Assembly: GCA_030268105.1 (NCBI GenBank)
Contig: BSDZ01000079.1
Coordinates: 1-64,000, forward strand
DNA length: 64,000 bases
Origin: Volvox africanus
Taxonomy: Eukaryota; Chlorophyta; Chlorophyceae; Chlamydomonadales; Volvocaceae
Direction of reading: 5' to 3'
Numbering within the stretch: the first letter of the stretch is position 1; each line of letters opens with the position of its first letter. Below are positions 25,756 through 38,731 of this stretch, in pieces. The notes below the pieces were generated by a model. The model searched no databases. It saw nothing but the letters and a program-made list of their open reading frames with translations, and was not told the DNA's origin. The position numbers and the translations under genes were made by a program.

Positions 25756-27886
25756 AGTATAAGCAACTGAATGCAATTCAATAAAAAAAGCAATTCAAAA
25801 AGTGGCAAAATGTCAAAATAATTTCAACACGATTCAAAGCAAAAAGGGTAAATACTTAAGGAATTGCACAAGCATCAAAATATTTCACAGCCGGCATCAT
25901 AATGATTTCTGTTCTGACAAGAATTATAATATTCAATTGAATACAACATAAAGGGCAGTTTCCCATCTTTTTACCCCATACAAAGCCAGTGGCACCCTGA
26001 GATCATCAAACCCGGCCTCCAAGCGCGGCACGCACCCGCCATTGGTTAAAGCAGTTGCCGGCTGATGGCACCCCGGGGGAATGCCGGGTAAATTTTCAGC
26101 TGAAGAGCAATAATGAGGGCCAGTTCAATTTTGAATTTGAACACTCATGAGTGAAAGAATGTCAGCAAATATGAGGGGGGGCCGGACGCTTTGCTGACAC
26201 ACAACAATTCACTCAATACGCAAGGATACTATAATGGTGTCGTACTGAAGATAACTGAACATAACATCACCCATTAGTGCACAACTTCCTTTGTTTGCAT
26301 GCACATTTGTTATAAAATAGATAACACAGTACACTTCTCCTCCCTATCCAGGCAGCCTTTTCTATGTCAAGTTGTATGCCATCCCCATTTCGTGGCGGCA
26401 GAAGGGTGACTTCATCTCTGGTAGAGCCTTTGCAAACGTTGCAGGTAACATCTCCGTACGGCAGTATACCAGCACTACTTCCCCACTTGCAACACTCTCC
26501 CGGTGCTTTACATCAACATGCTTCGTTCTTGATGCATATATGGGATATTTGCCTAGGTTCATCGCTCCTCGCGAGTACACCCAGATCTTAATTTTTGAGT
26601 TGTTGATGTCCATGCCTCCGCGCATTTGGTTAAGCATTTGGCTTCTCGAACTGCACAGGGCTTCTCCGCTTCCACGGATGTAGCCACTCTTCACTTCATG
26701 CCCTTATCAGCCTTGGCTTGGCGTAATCCTTATTCCTAACTTGTCATCACCTCGACGAATATGGATATTATCAGGACGCCGCTCAGAAAAGCTGTAGATA
26801 GGTGTTGAAGTCAACAAAGCGCCCGGCCGTATTGTCCGGCGCTCCTATCGGATTAATTCCATTTAAGTCCGATCAAGCATTGTTCGTCGAAGAGCACGGT
26901 TGTTATCAGCTAGGTTAAGAAGGATATCTCAAACGGATTACGACGTTTCTGGGCATGGCGTCTTGATAATAGAGATGTCATGTTGTCGCAGTCATGATAC
27001 ATAGAGAGAATTCTAGATAAGCAAGGATTGGAGGTAGTCAGATCGAGAGCCATTCCAATAGCAGTAGGCGGGAAGATGATGAAGTGGACATACTGGAGGA
27101 TCCATCGCCTTATAGGGCACCGGTCGGCAAATTGAATAACTTGGAATTTAGTACCCGACCAGACTTAGGATATGCCCTAAGCGTACTGTCCAGGTTTATG
27201 GGCAAGCCTAACAAGATGGCAATGGGAATGCCAATAAGGTCAATGGTACGGAGGAGAAGGTTGCATATGCTATAGTGAAAGCGTTCGGGGGATGCCTTGT
27301 TAAGGGACAACGTATAGCGTATTGGACTTATGATGGATGATGGAATTACGTGGACGCTGATATGTGGCGATATCTGTGGAGTGTCGAAGTAAATATGTCA
27401 TGAGCAGCAGACGTTAATTGTTCCTGTAAATTTTACCTACCAACGTTTGCAAATTTAACCTACCATATAATAAAGATTGTCCTGTCCTGGTTCATGGATA
27501 GAACCCCGTAAGTCTCACACTTGTCTCGCACAACAAAGGCATTGTACATTTAATAATCGGCAAAATTTTGGTTTCTGATTTGGCGGTTATTATATTATTT
27601 AGCTGAAGAGCAACTTTCATTTCGTTTGACCACTTCATTTCGTTTCACCACATGAAAGTGTGCCCACATTAGCAACTGAAATGAAAAAGTGGCAAATGTT
27701 CGAAAACTTATTGAATACTAAAAGGGTAAATGCGTAAGCAATTGCACCAGCAGTTTAACATTTAAAAGCCCGCACCATAATGATAGCCCGCACCATAACT
27801 GTTCTGACGGAAAATAAATTTTTCAGCTGAAGAGCAATGATAAAGGCCAATTTAAATTCGATTTCCGCAAGAAAGTGCCCAGATTG
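25756..27886 (+). repeat. Satellite unit 13 (2131 bp, type A)
   Basis: RNase H relic frame (minus) 26362-26694; RT relic frame (plus) 27084-27275. It is the first unit with 1833T and 2063A. 1510A is combined with 1386T. A private T-to-A change lies near 26135. Confidence 0.96.
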
Positions 27887-30017
27887 AGTATAAGCAACTG
27901 AATGCAATTCAATAAAAAAAGCAATTCAAAAAGTGGCAAAATGTCAAAATAATTTCAACACGATTCAAAGCAAAAAGGGTAAATACTTAAGGAATTGCAC
28001 AAGCATTAAAATATTTCACAGCCGGCATCATAATGATTTCTGTTCTGACAAGAATTATAATATTCAATTGAATACAACATAAAGGGCAGTTTCCCATCTT
28101 TTTACCCCATACAAAGCCAGTGGCACCCTGAGATCATCAAACCCGGCCTCCAAGCGCGGCACGCACCCGCCATTGGTTAAAGCAGTTGCCGGCTGATGGC
28201 ACCCCGGGGGAATGCCGGGTAAATTTTCAGCTGAAGAGCAATAATGAGGGCCAGTTCAATTTTGATTTTGAACACTCATGAGTGAAAGAATGTCAGCAAA
28301 TATGAGGGGGGGCCGGACGCTTTGCTGACACACAACAATTCACTCAATACGCAAGGATACTATAATGGTGTCGTACTGAAGATAACTGAACATAACATCA
28401 CCCATTAGTGCACAACTTCCTTTGCTTGCATGCACATTTGTTATAAAATAGATAACACAGTACACTTCTCCTCCCTATCCAGGCAGCCTTTTCTATGTCA
28501 AGTTGTATGCCATCCCCATTTCGTGGCGGCAGAAGGGTGACTTCATCTCTGGTAGAGCCTTTGCAAACGTTGCAGGTAACATCTCCGTACGGCAGTATAC
28601 CAGCACTACTTCCCCACTTGCAACACTCTCCCGGTGCTTTACATCAACATGCTTCGTTCTTGATGCATATATGGGATATTTGCCTAGGTTCATCGCTCCT
28701 CGCGAGTACACCCAGATCTTAATTTTTGAGTTGTTGATGTCCATGCCTCCGCGCATTTGGTTAAGCATTTGGCTTCTCGAACTGCACAGGGCTTCTCCGC
28801 TTCCACGGATGTAGCCACTCTTCACTTCATGCCCTTATCAGCCTTGGCTTGGCGTAAACCTTATTCCTAACTTGTCATCACCTCGACGAATATGGATATT
28901 ATCAGGACGCCGCTCAGAAAAGCTGTAGATAGGTGTTGAAGTCAACAAAGCGCCCGGCCGTATTGTCCGGCGCTCCTATCGGATTAATTCCATTTAAGTC
29001 CGATCAAGCATTGTTCGTCGAAGAGCACGGTTGTTATCAGCTAGGTTAAGAAGGATATCTCAAACGGATTACGACGTTTCTGGGCATGGCGTCTTGATAA
29101 TAGAGATGTCATGTTGTCGCAGTCATGATACATAGAGAGAATTCTAGATAAGCAAGGATTGGAGGTAGTCAGATCGAGAGCCATTCCAATAGCAGTAGGC
29201 GGGAAGATGATGAAGTGGACATACTGGAGGATCCATCGCCTTATAGGGCACCGGTCGGCAAATTGAATAACATGGAATTTAGTACCCGACCAGACTTAGG
29301 ATATGCCCTAAGCGTACTGTCCAGGTTTATGGGCAAGCCTAACAAGATGGCAATGGGAATGCCAATAAGGTCAATGGTACGGAGGAGAAGGTTGCATATG
29401 CTATAGTGAAAGCGTTCGGGGGATGCCTTGTTAAGGGACAACGTATAGCGTATTGGACTTATGATGGATGATGGAATTACGTGGACGCTGATATGTGGCG
29501 ATATCTGTGGAGTGTCGAAGTAAATATGTCATGAGCAGCAGACGTTAATTGTTCCTGTAAATTTTACCTACCAACGTTTGCAAATTTAACCTACCATATA
29601 ATAAAGATTGTCCTGTCCTGGTTCATGGATAGAACCCCGTAAGTCTCACACTTGTCTCGCACAACAAAGGCATTGTACATTTAATAATCGGCAAAATTTT
29701 GGTTTCTGATTTGGCGGTTATTATATTATTTAGCTGAAGAGCAACTTTCATTTCGTTTGACCACTTCATTTCGTTTCACCACATGAAAGTGTGCCCACAT
29801 TAGCAACTGAAATGAAAAAGTGGCAAATGTTCGAAAACTTATTGAATACTAAAAGGGTAAATGCGTAAGCAATTGCACCAGCAGTTTAACATTTAAAAGC
29901 CCGCACCATAATGATAGCCCGCACCATAACTGTTCTGACGGAAAATAAATTTTTCAGCTGAAGAGCAATGATAAAGGCCAATTTAAATTCGATTTCCGCA
30001 AGAAAGTGCCCAGATTG
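27887..30017 (+). repeat. Satellite unit 14 (2131 bp, type A)
   Basis: RNase H relic frame (minus) 28493-28825; RT relic frame (plus) 29215-29406. States are 121T, 539C, 972A, 1386A, 1510A, 1833T and 2063A, the same haplotype as unit 15. Confidence 0.96.
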
Positions 30018-32148
30018 AGTATAAGCAACTGAATGCAATTCAATAAAAAAAGCAATTCAAAAAGTGGCAAAATGTCAAAATAATTTCAACACGATTCAAA
30101 GCAAAAAGGGTAAATACTTAAGGAATTGCACAAGCATTAAAATATTTCACAGCCGGCATCATAATGATTTCTGTTCTGACAAGAATTATAATATTCAATT
30201 GAATACAACATAAAGGGCAGTTTCCCATCTTTTTACCCCATACAAAGCCAGTGGCACCCTGAGATCATCAAACCCGGCCTCCAAGCGCGGCACGCACCCG
30301 CCATTGGTTAAAGCAGTTGCCGGCTGATGGCACCCCGGGGGAATGCCGGGTAAATTTTCAGCTGAAGAGCAATAATGAGGGCCAGTTCAATTTTGATTTT
30401 GAACACTCATGAGTGAAAGAATGTCAGCAAATATGAGGGGGGGCCGGACGCTTTGCTGACACACAACAATTCACTCAATACGCAAGGATACTATAATGGT
30501 GTCGTACTGAAGATAACTGAACATAACATCACCCATTAGTGCACAACTTCCTTTGCTTGCATGCACATTTGTTATAAAATAGATAACACAGTACACTTCT
30601 CCTCCCTATCCAGGCAGCCTTTTCTATGTCAAGTTGTATGCCATCCCCATTTCGTGGCGGCAGAAGGGTGACTTCATCTCTGGTAGAGCCTTTGCAAACG
30701 TTGCAGGTAACATCTCCGTACGGCAGTATACCAGCACTACTTCCCCACTTGCAACACTCTCCCGGTGCTTTACATCAACATGCTTCGTTCTTGATGCATA
30801 TATGGGATATTTGCCTAGGTTCATCGCTCCTCGCGAGTACACCCAGATCTTAATTTTTGAGTTGTTGATGTCCATGCCTCCGCGCATTTGGTTAAGCATT
30901 TGGCTTCTCGAACTGCACAGGGCTTCTCCGCTTCCACGGATGTAGCCACTCTTCACTTCATGCCCTTATCAGCCTTGGCTTGGCGTAAACCTTATTCCTA
31001 ACTTGTCATCACCTCGACGAATATGGATATTATCAGGACGCCGCTCAGAAAAGCTGTAGATAGGTGTTGAAGTCAACAAAGCGCCCGGCCGTATTGTCCG
31101 GCGCTCCTATCGGATTAATTCCATTTAAGTCCGATCAAGCATTGTTCGTCGAAGAGCACGGTTGTTATCAGCTAGGTTAAGAAGGATATCTCAAACGGAT
31201 TACGACGTTTCTGGGCATGGCGTCTTGATAATAGAGATGTCATGTTGTCGCAGTCATGATACATAGAGAGAATTCTAGATAAGCAAGGATTGGAGGTAGT
31301 CAGATCGAGAGCCATTCCAATAGCAGTAGGCGGGAAGATGATGAAGTGGACATACTGGAGGATCCATCGCCTTATAGGGCACCGGTCGGCAAATTGAATA
31401 ACATGGAATTTAGTACCCGACCAGACTTAGGATATGCCCTAAGCGTACTGTCCAGGTTTATGGGCAAGCCTAACAAGATGGCAATGGGAATGCCAATAAG
31501 GTCAATGGTACGGAGGAGAAGGTTGCATATGCTATAGTGAAAGCGTTCGGGGGATGCCTTGTTAAGGGACAACGTATAGCGTATTGGACTTATGATGGAT
31601 GATGGAATTACGTGGACGCTGATATGTGGCGATATCTGTGGAGTGTCGAAGTAAATATGTCATGAGCAGCAGACGTTAATTGTTCCTGTAAATTTTACCT
31701 ACCAACGTTTGCAAATTTAACCTACCATATAATAAAGATTGTCCTGTCCTGGTTCATGGATAGAACCCCGTAAGTCTCACACTTGTCTCGCACAACAAAG
31801 GCATTGTACATTTAATAATCGGCAAAATTTTGGTTTCTGATTTGGCGGTTATTATATTATTTAGCTGAAGAGCAACTTTCATTTCGTTTGACCACTTCAT
31901 TTCGTTTCACCACATGAAAGTGTGCCCACATTAGCAACTGAAATGAAAAAGTGGCAAATGTTCGAAAACTTATTGAATACTAAAAGGGTAAATGCGTAAG
32001 CAATTGCACCAGCAGTTTAACATTTAAAAGCCCGCACCATAATGATAGCCCGCACCATAACTGTTCTGACGGAAAATAAATTTTTCAGCTGAAGAGCAAT
32101 GATAAAGGCCAATTTAAATTCGATTTCCGCAAGAAAGTGCCCAGATTG
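30018..32148 (+). repeat. Satellite unit 15 (2131 bp, type A)
   Basis: RNase H relic frame (minus) 30624-30956; RT relic frame (plus) 31346-31537. It matches unit 14 at every diagnostic site, so the pair looks like a recent one-unit duplication. Confidence 0.96.
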
Positions 32149-34279
32149 AGTATAAGCAACTGAATGCAATTCAATAAAAAAAGCAATTCAAAAAGTGGCA
32201 AAATGTCAAAATAATTTCAACACGATTCAAAGCAAAAAGGGTAAATACTTAAGGAATTGCACAAGCATTAAAATATTTCACAGCCGGCATCATAATGATT
32301 TCTGTTCTGACAAGAATTATAATATTCAATTGAATACAACATAAAGGGCAGTTTCCCATCTTTTTACCCCATACAAAGCCAGTGGCACCCTGAGATCATC
32401 AAACCCGGCCTCCAAGCGCGGCACGCACCCGCCATTGGTTAAAGCAGTTGCCGGCTGATGGCACCCCGGGGGAATGCCGGGTAAATTTTCAGCTGAAGAG
32501 CAATAATGAGGGCCAGTTCAATTTTGATTTTGAACACTCATGAGTGAAAGAATGTCAGCAAATATGAGGGGGGGCCGGACGCTTTGCTGACACACAACAA
32601 TTCACTCAATACGCAAGGATACTATAATGGTGTCGTACTGAAGATAACTGAACATAACATCACCCATTAGTGCACAACTTCCTTTGCTTGCATGCACATT
32701 TGTTATAAAATAGATAACACAGTACACTTCTCCTCCCTATCCAGGCAGCCTTTTCTATGTCAAGTTGTATGCCATCCCCATTTCGTGGCGGCAGAAGGGT
32801 GACTTCATCTCTGGTAGAGCCTTTGCAAACGTTGCAGGTAACATCTCCGTACGGCAGTATACCAGCACTACTTCCCCACTTGCAACACTCTCCCGGTGCT
32901 TTACATCAACATGCTTCGTTCTTGATGCATATATGGGATATTTGCCTAGGTTCATCGCTCCTCGCGAGTACACCCAGATCTTAATTTTTGAGTTGTTGAT
33001 GTCCATGCCTCCGCGCATTTGGTTAAGCATTTGGCTTCTCGAACTGCACAGGGCTTCTCCGCTTCCACGGATGTAGCCACTCTTCACTTCATGCCCTTAT
33101 CAGCCTTGGCTTGGCGTAAACCTTATTCCTAACTTGTCATCACCTCGACGAATATGGATATTATCAGGACGCCGCTCAGAAAAGCTGTAGATAGGTGTTG
33201 AAGTCAACAAAGCGCCCGGCCGTATTGTCCGGCGCTCCTATCGGATTAATTCCATTTAAGTCCGATCAAGCATTGTTCGTCGAAGAGCACGGTTGTTATC
33301 AGCTAGGTTAAGAAGGATATCTCAAACGGATTACGACGTTTCTGGGCATGGCGTCTTGATAATAGAGATGTCATGTTGTCGCAGTCATGATACATAGAGA
33401 GAATTCTAGATAAGCAAGGATTGGAGGTAGTCAGATCGAGAGCCATTCCAATAGCAGTAGGCGGGAAGATGATGAAGTGGACATACTGGAGGATCCATCG
33501 CCTTATAGGGCACCGGTCGGCAAATTGAATAACTTGGAATTTAGTACCCGACCAGACTTAGGATATGCCCTAAGCGTACTGTCCAGGTTTATGGGCAAGC
33601 CTAACAAGATGGCAATGGGAATGCCAATAAGGTCAATGGTACGGAGGAGAAGGTTGCGTATGCTATAGTGAAAGCGTTCGGGGGATGCCTTGTTAAGGGA
33701 CAACGTATAGCGTATTGGACTTATGATGGATGATGGAATTACGTGGACGCTGATATGTGGCGATATCTGTGGAGTGTCGAAGTAAATATGTCATGAGCAG
33801 CAGACGTTAATTGTTCCTGTAAATTTTACCTACCAACGTTTGCAAATTTAACCTACCATATAATAAAGATTGTCCTGTCCTGGTTCATGGATAGAACCCC
33901 GTAAGTCTCACACTTGTCTCGCACAACAAAGGCATTGTACATTTAATAATCGGCAAAATTTTGGTTTCTGATTTGGCGGTAATTATATTATTTAGCTGAA
34001 GAGCAACTTTCATTTCGTTTGACCACTTCATTTCGTTTCACCACATGAAAGTGTGCCCACATTAGCAACTGAAATGAAAAAGTGGCAAATGTTCGAAAAC
34101 TTATTGAATACTAAAAGGGTAAATGCGTAAGCAATTGCACCAGCAGTTTAACATTTAAAAGCCCGCACCATAATGATAGCCCGCACCATAACTGTTCTGA
34201 CGGAAAATAAATTTTTCAGCTGAAGAGCAATGATAAAGGCCAATTTAAATTCGATTTCCGCAAGAAAGTGCCCAGATTG
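32149..34279 (+). repeat. Satellite unit 16 (2131 bp, type A, mosaic)
   Basis: The left part (121T, 539C, 972A) matches units 14-15. The right part (1386T, 1510G, 1833A, 2063A) does not, which implies an exchange between offsets 972 and 1386. RNase H relic frame (minus) 32755-33087; RT relic frame (plus) 33477-33668. Confidence 0.96.
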
Positions 34280-36505
34280 AGTATAAGCAACTGAATGCAA
34301 TTCAATAAAAAAAGCAATTCAAAAAGTGGCAAAATGTCAAAATAATTTCAACACGATTCAAAGCAAAAAGGGTAAATACTTAAGGAATTGCACAAGCATC
34401 AAAATATTTCACAGCCGGCATCATAATGATTTCTGTTCTGACAAGAATTATAATATTCAATTGAATACAACATAAAGGGCAGTTTCCCATCTTTTTACCC
34501 CATACAAAGCCAGTGGCACCCTGAGATCATCAAACCCGGCCTCCAAGCGCGGCACGCACCCGCCATTGGTTAAAGCAGTTGCCGGCTGATGGCACCCCGG
34601 GGGAATGCCGGGTAAATTTTCAGCTGAAGAGCAATAATGAGGGCCAGTTCAATTTTGATTTTGAACACTCATGAGTGAAAGAATGTCAGCAAATATGAGG
34701 GGGGGCCGGACGCTTTGCTGACACACAACAATTCACTCAATACGCAAGGATACTATAATGGTGTCGTACTGAAGATAACTGAACATAACATCACCCATTA
34801 GTGCACAACTTCCTTTGTTTGCATGCACATTTGTTATAAAATAGATAACACAGTACACTTCTCCTCCCTATCCAGGCAGCCTTTTCTATGTCAAGTTGTA
34901 TGCCATCCCCATTTCGTGGCGGCAGAAGGGTGACTTCATCTCTGGTAGAGCCTTTGCAAACGTTGCAGGTAACATCTCCGTACGGCAGTATACCAGCACT
35001 ACTTCCCCACTTGCAACACTCTCCCGGTGCTTTACATCAACATGCTTCGTTCTTGATGCATATATGGGATATTTGCCTAGGTTCATCGCTCCTCGCGAGT
35101 ACACCCAGATCTTAATTTTTGAGTTGTTGATGTCCATGCCTCCGCGCATTTGGTTAAGCATTTGGCTTCTCGAACTGCACAGGGCTTCTCCGCTTCCACG
35201 GATGTAGCCACTCTTCACTTCATGCCCTTATCAGCCTTGGCTTGGCGTAATCCTTATTCCTAACTTGTCATCACCTCGACGAATATGGATATTATCAGGA
35301 CGCCGCTCAGAAAAGCTGTAGATAGGTGTTGAAGTCAACAAAGCGCCCGGCCGTATTGTCCGGCGCTCCTATCGGATTAATTCCATTTAAGTCCGATCAA
35401 GCATTGTTCGTCGAAGAGCACGGTTGTTATCAGCTAGGTTAAGAAGGATATCTCAAACGGATTACGACGTTTCTGGGCATGGCGTCTTGATAATAGAGAT
35501 GTCATGTTGTCGCAGTCATGATACATAGAGAGAATTCTAGATAAGCAAGGATTGTTGGAATGTGAGCAACACTCATATACGAAAGAATGTCAGAGCAAGT
35601 AATACGGCCCACGAGGGGCCGGGCGCTTTGCTGATTTCAACAAGGATTGGAGGTAGTCAGATCGAGAGCCATTCCAATAGCAGTAGGCGGGAAGATGATG
35701 AAGTGGACATACTGGAGGATCCATCGCCATATAGGGCACTGGTCGGCAAATTGAATAACTTGGAATTTAGTACCCGACCAGACTTAGGATATGCCCTAAG
35801 CGTACTGTCCAGGTTTATGGGCAAGCCTAACAAGATGGCAATGGGAATGCCAATAAGGTCCATGGTACGGAGGAGATGGTTGCGTATGCTATAGTGAAAG
35901 CGTTCGGGGGATGCCTTGTTAAGGGACAACGTATAGCGTATTGGACTTATGATGGATGATGGAATTACGTGGACGCTGATATGTGGCGATATCTGTGGAG
36001 TGTCGAAGTAAATATGTCATGAGCAGCAGACGTTAATTGTTCCTGTAAATTTTACCTACCAACGTTTGCAAATTTAACCTACCATATAATAAAGATTGTC
36101 CTGTCCTGGTTCATGGATAGAACCCCGTAAGTCTCACACTTGTCTCGCACAACAAAGGCATTGTACATTTAATAATCGGCAAAATTTTGGTTTCTGATTT
36201 GGCGGTAATTATATTATTTAGCTGAAGAGCAACTTTCATTTCGTTTGACCACTTCATTTCGTTTCACCACATGAAAGTGTGCCCACATTAGCAACTGAAA
36301 TGAAAAAGTGGCAAATGTTCGAAAACTTATTGAATACTAAAAGGGTAAATGCGTAAGCAATTGCACCAGCAGTTTAACATTTAAAAGCCCGCACCATAAT
36401 GATAGCCCGCACCATAACTGTTCTGACGGAAAATAAATTTTTCAGCTGAAGAGCAATGATAAAGGCCAATTTAAATTCGATTTCCGCAAGAAAGTGCCCA
36501 GATTG
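34280..36505 (+). repeat. Satellite unit 17 (2226 bp, type B, with solo LTR)
   Basis: Solo LTR at 35553-35642. RNase H relic frame (minus) 34886-35218; RT relic frame (plus) 35562-35894. States are 121C, 132A, 1833A and 2063A. It starts a run of three alike units. Confidence 0.96.
35553..35642 (+). mobile_element. TRIM solo LTR in unit 17
   Basis: Same element, site and target-site duplication as in unit 8. Confidence 0.9.
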
Positions 36506-38731
36506 AGTATAAGCAACTGAATGCAATTCAATAAAAAAAGCAATTCAAAAAGTGGCAAAATGTCAAAATAATTTCAACACGATTCAAAGCAAAAAGGGTA
36601 AATACTTAAGGAATTGCACAAGCATCAAAATATTTCACAGCCGGCATCATAATGATTTCTGTTCTGACAAGAATTATAATATTCAATTGAATACAACATA
36701 AAGGGCAGTTTCCCATCTTTTTACCCCATACAAAGCCAGTGGCACCCTGAGATCATCAAACCCGGCCTCCAAGCGCGGCACGCACCCGCCATTGGTTAAA
36801 GCAGTTGCCGGCTGATGGCACCCCGGGGGAATGCCGGGTAAATTTTCAGCTGAAGAGCAATAATGAGGGCCAGTTCAATTTTGATTTTGAACACTCATGA
36901 GTGAAAGAATGTCAGCAAATATGAGGGGGGGCCGGACGCTTTGCTGACACACAACAATTCACTCAATACGCAAGGATACTATAATGGTGTCGTACTGAAG
37001 ATAACTGAACATAACATCACCCATTAGTGCACAACTTCCTTTGTTTGCATGCACATTTGTTATAAAATAGATAACACAGTACACTTCTCCTCCCTATCCA
37101 GGCAGCCTTTTCTATGTCAAGTTGTATGCCATCCCCATTTCGTGGCGGCAGAAGGGTGACTTCATCTCTGGTAGAGCCTTTGCAAACGTTGCAGGTAACA
37201 TCTCCGTACGGCAGTATACCAGCACTACTTCCCCACTTGCAACACTCTCCCGGTGCTTTACATCAACATGCTTCGTTCTTGATGCATATATGGGATATTT
37301 GCCTAGGTTCATCGCTCCTCGCGAGTACACCCAGATCTTAATTTTTGAGTTGTTGATGTCCATGCCTCCGCGCATTTGGTTAAGCATTTGGCTTCTCGAA
37401 CTGCACAGGGCTTCTCCGCTTCCACGGATGTAGCCACTCTTCACTTCATGCCCTTATCAGCCTTGGCTTGGCGTAATCCTTATTCCTAACTTGTCATCAC
37501 CTCGACGAATATGGATATTATCAGGACGCCGCTCAGAAAAGCTGTAGATAGGTGTTGAAGTCAACAAAGCGCCCGGCCGTATTGTCCGGCGCTCCTATCG
37601 GATTAATTCCATTTAAGTCCGATCAAGCATTGTTCGTCGAAGAGCACGGTTGTTATCAGCTAGGTTAAGAAGGATATCTCAAACGGATTACGACGTTTCT
37701 GGGCATGGCGTCTTGATAATAGAGATGTCATGTTGTCGCAGTCATGATACATAGAGAGAATTCTAGATAAGCAAGGATTGTTGGAATGTGAGCAACACTC
37801 ATATACGAAAGAATGTCAGAGCAAGTAATACGGCCCACGAGGGGCCGGGCGCTTTGCTGATTTCAACAAGGATTGGAGGTAGTCAGATCGAGAGCCATTC
37901 CAATAGCAGTAGGCGGGAAGATGATGAAGTGGACATACTGGAGGATCCATCGCCATATAGGGCACTGGTCGGCAAATTGAATAACTTGGAATTTAGTACC
38001 CGACCAGACTTAGGATATGCCCTAAGCGTACTGTCCAGGTTTATGGGCAAGCCTAACAAGATGGCAATGGGAATGCCAATAAGGTCCATGGTACGGAGGA
38101 GATGGTTGCGTATGCTATAGTGAAAGCGTTCGGGGGATGCCTTGTTAAGGGACAACGTATAGCGTATTGGACTTATGATGGATGATGGAATTACGTGGAC
38201 GCTGATATGTGGCGATATCTGTGGAGTGTCGAAGTAAATATGTCATGAGCAGCAGACGTTAATTGTTCCTGTAAATTTTACCTACCAACGTTTGCAAATT
38301 TAACCTACCATATAATAAAGATTGTCCTGTCCTGGTTCATGGATAGAACCCCGTAAGTCTCACACTTGTCTCGCACAACAAAGGCATTGTACATTTAATA
38401 ATCGGCAAAATTTTGGTTTCTGATTTGGCGGTAATTATATTATTTAGCTGAAGAGCAACTTTCATTTCGTTTGACCACTTCATTTCGTTTCACCACATGA
38501 AAGTGTGCCCACATTAGCAACTGAAATGAAAAAGTGGCAAATGTTCGAAAACTTATTGAATACTAAAAGGGTAAATGCGTAAGCAATTGCACCAGCAGTT
38601 TAACATTTAAAAGCCCGCACCATAATGATAGCCCGCACCATAACTGTTCTGACGGAAAATAAATTTTTCAGCTGAAGAGCAATGATAAAGGCCAATTTAA
38701 ATTCGATTTCCGCAAGAAAGTGCCCAGATTG
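36506..38731 (+). repeat. Satellite unit 18 (2226 bp, type B, with solo LTR)
   Basis: Solo LTR at 37779-37868. RNase H relic frame (minus) 37112-37444; RT relic frame (plus) 37788-38120. It agrees with units 17 and 19 at all diagnostic sites. Confidence 0.96.
37779..37868 (+). mobile_element. TRIM solo LTR in unit 18
   Basis: Same element, site and target-site duplication as in unit 8. Confidence 0.9.
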
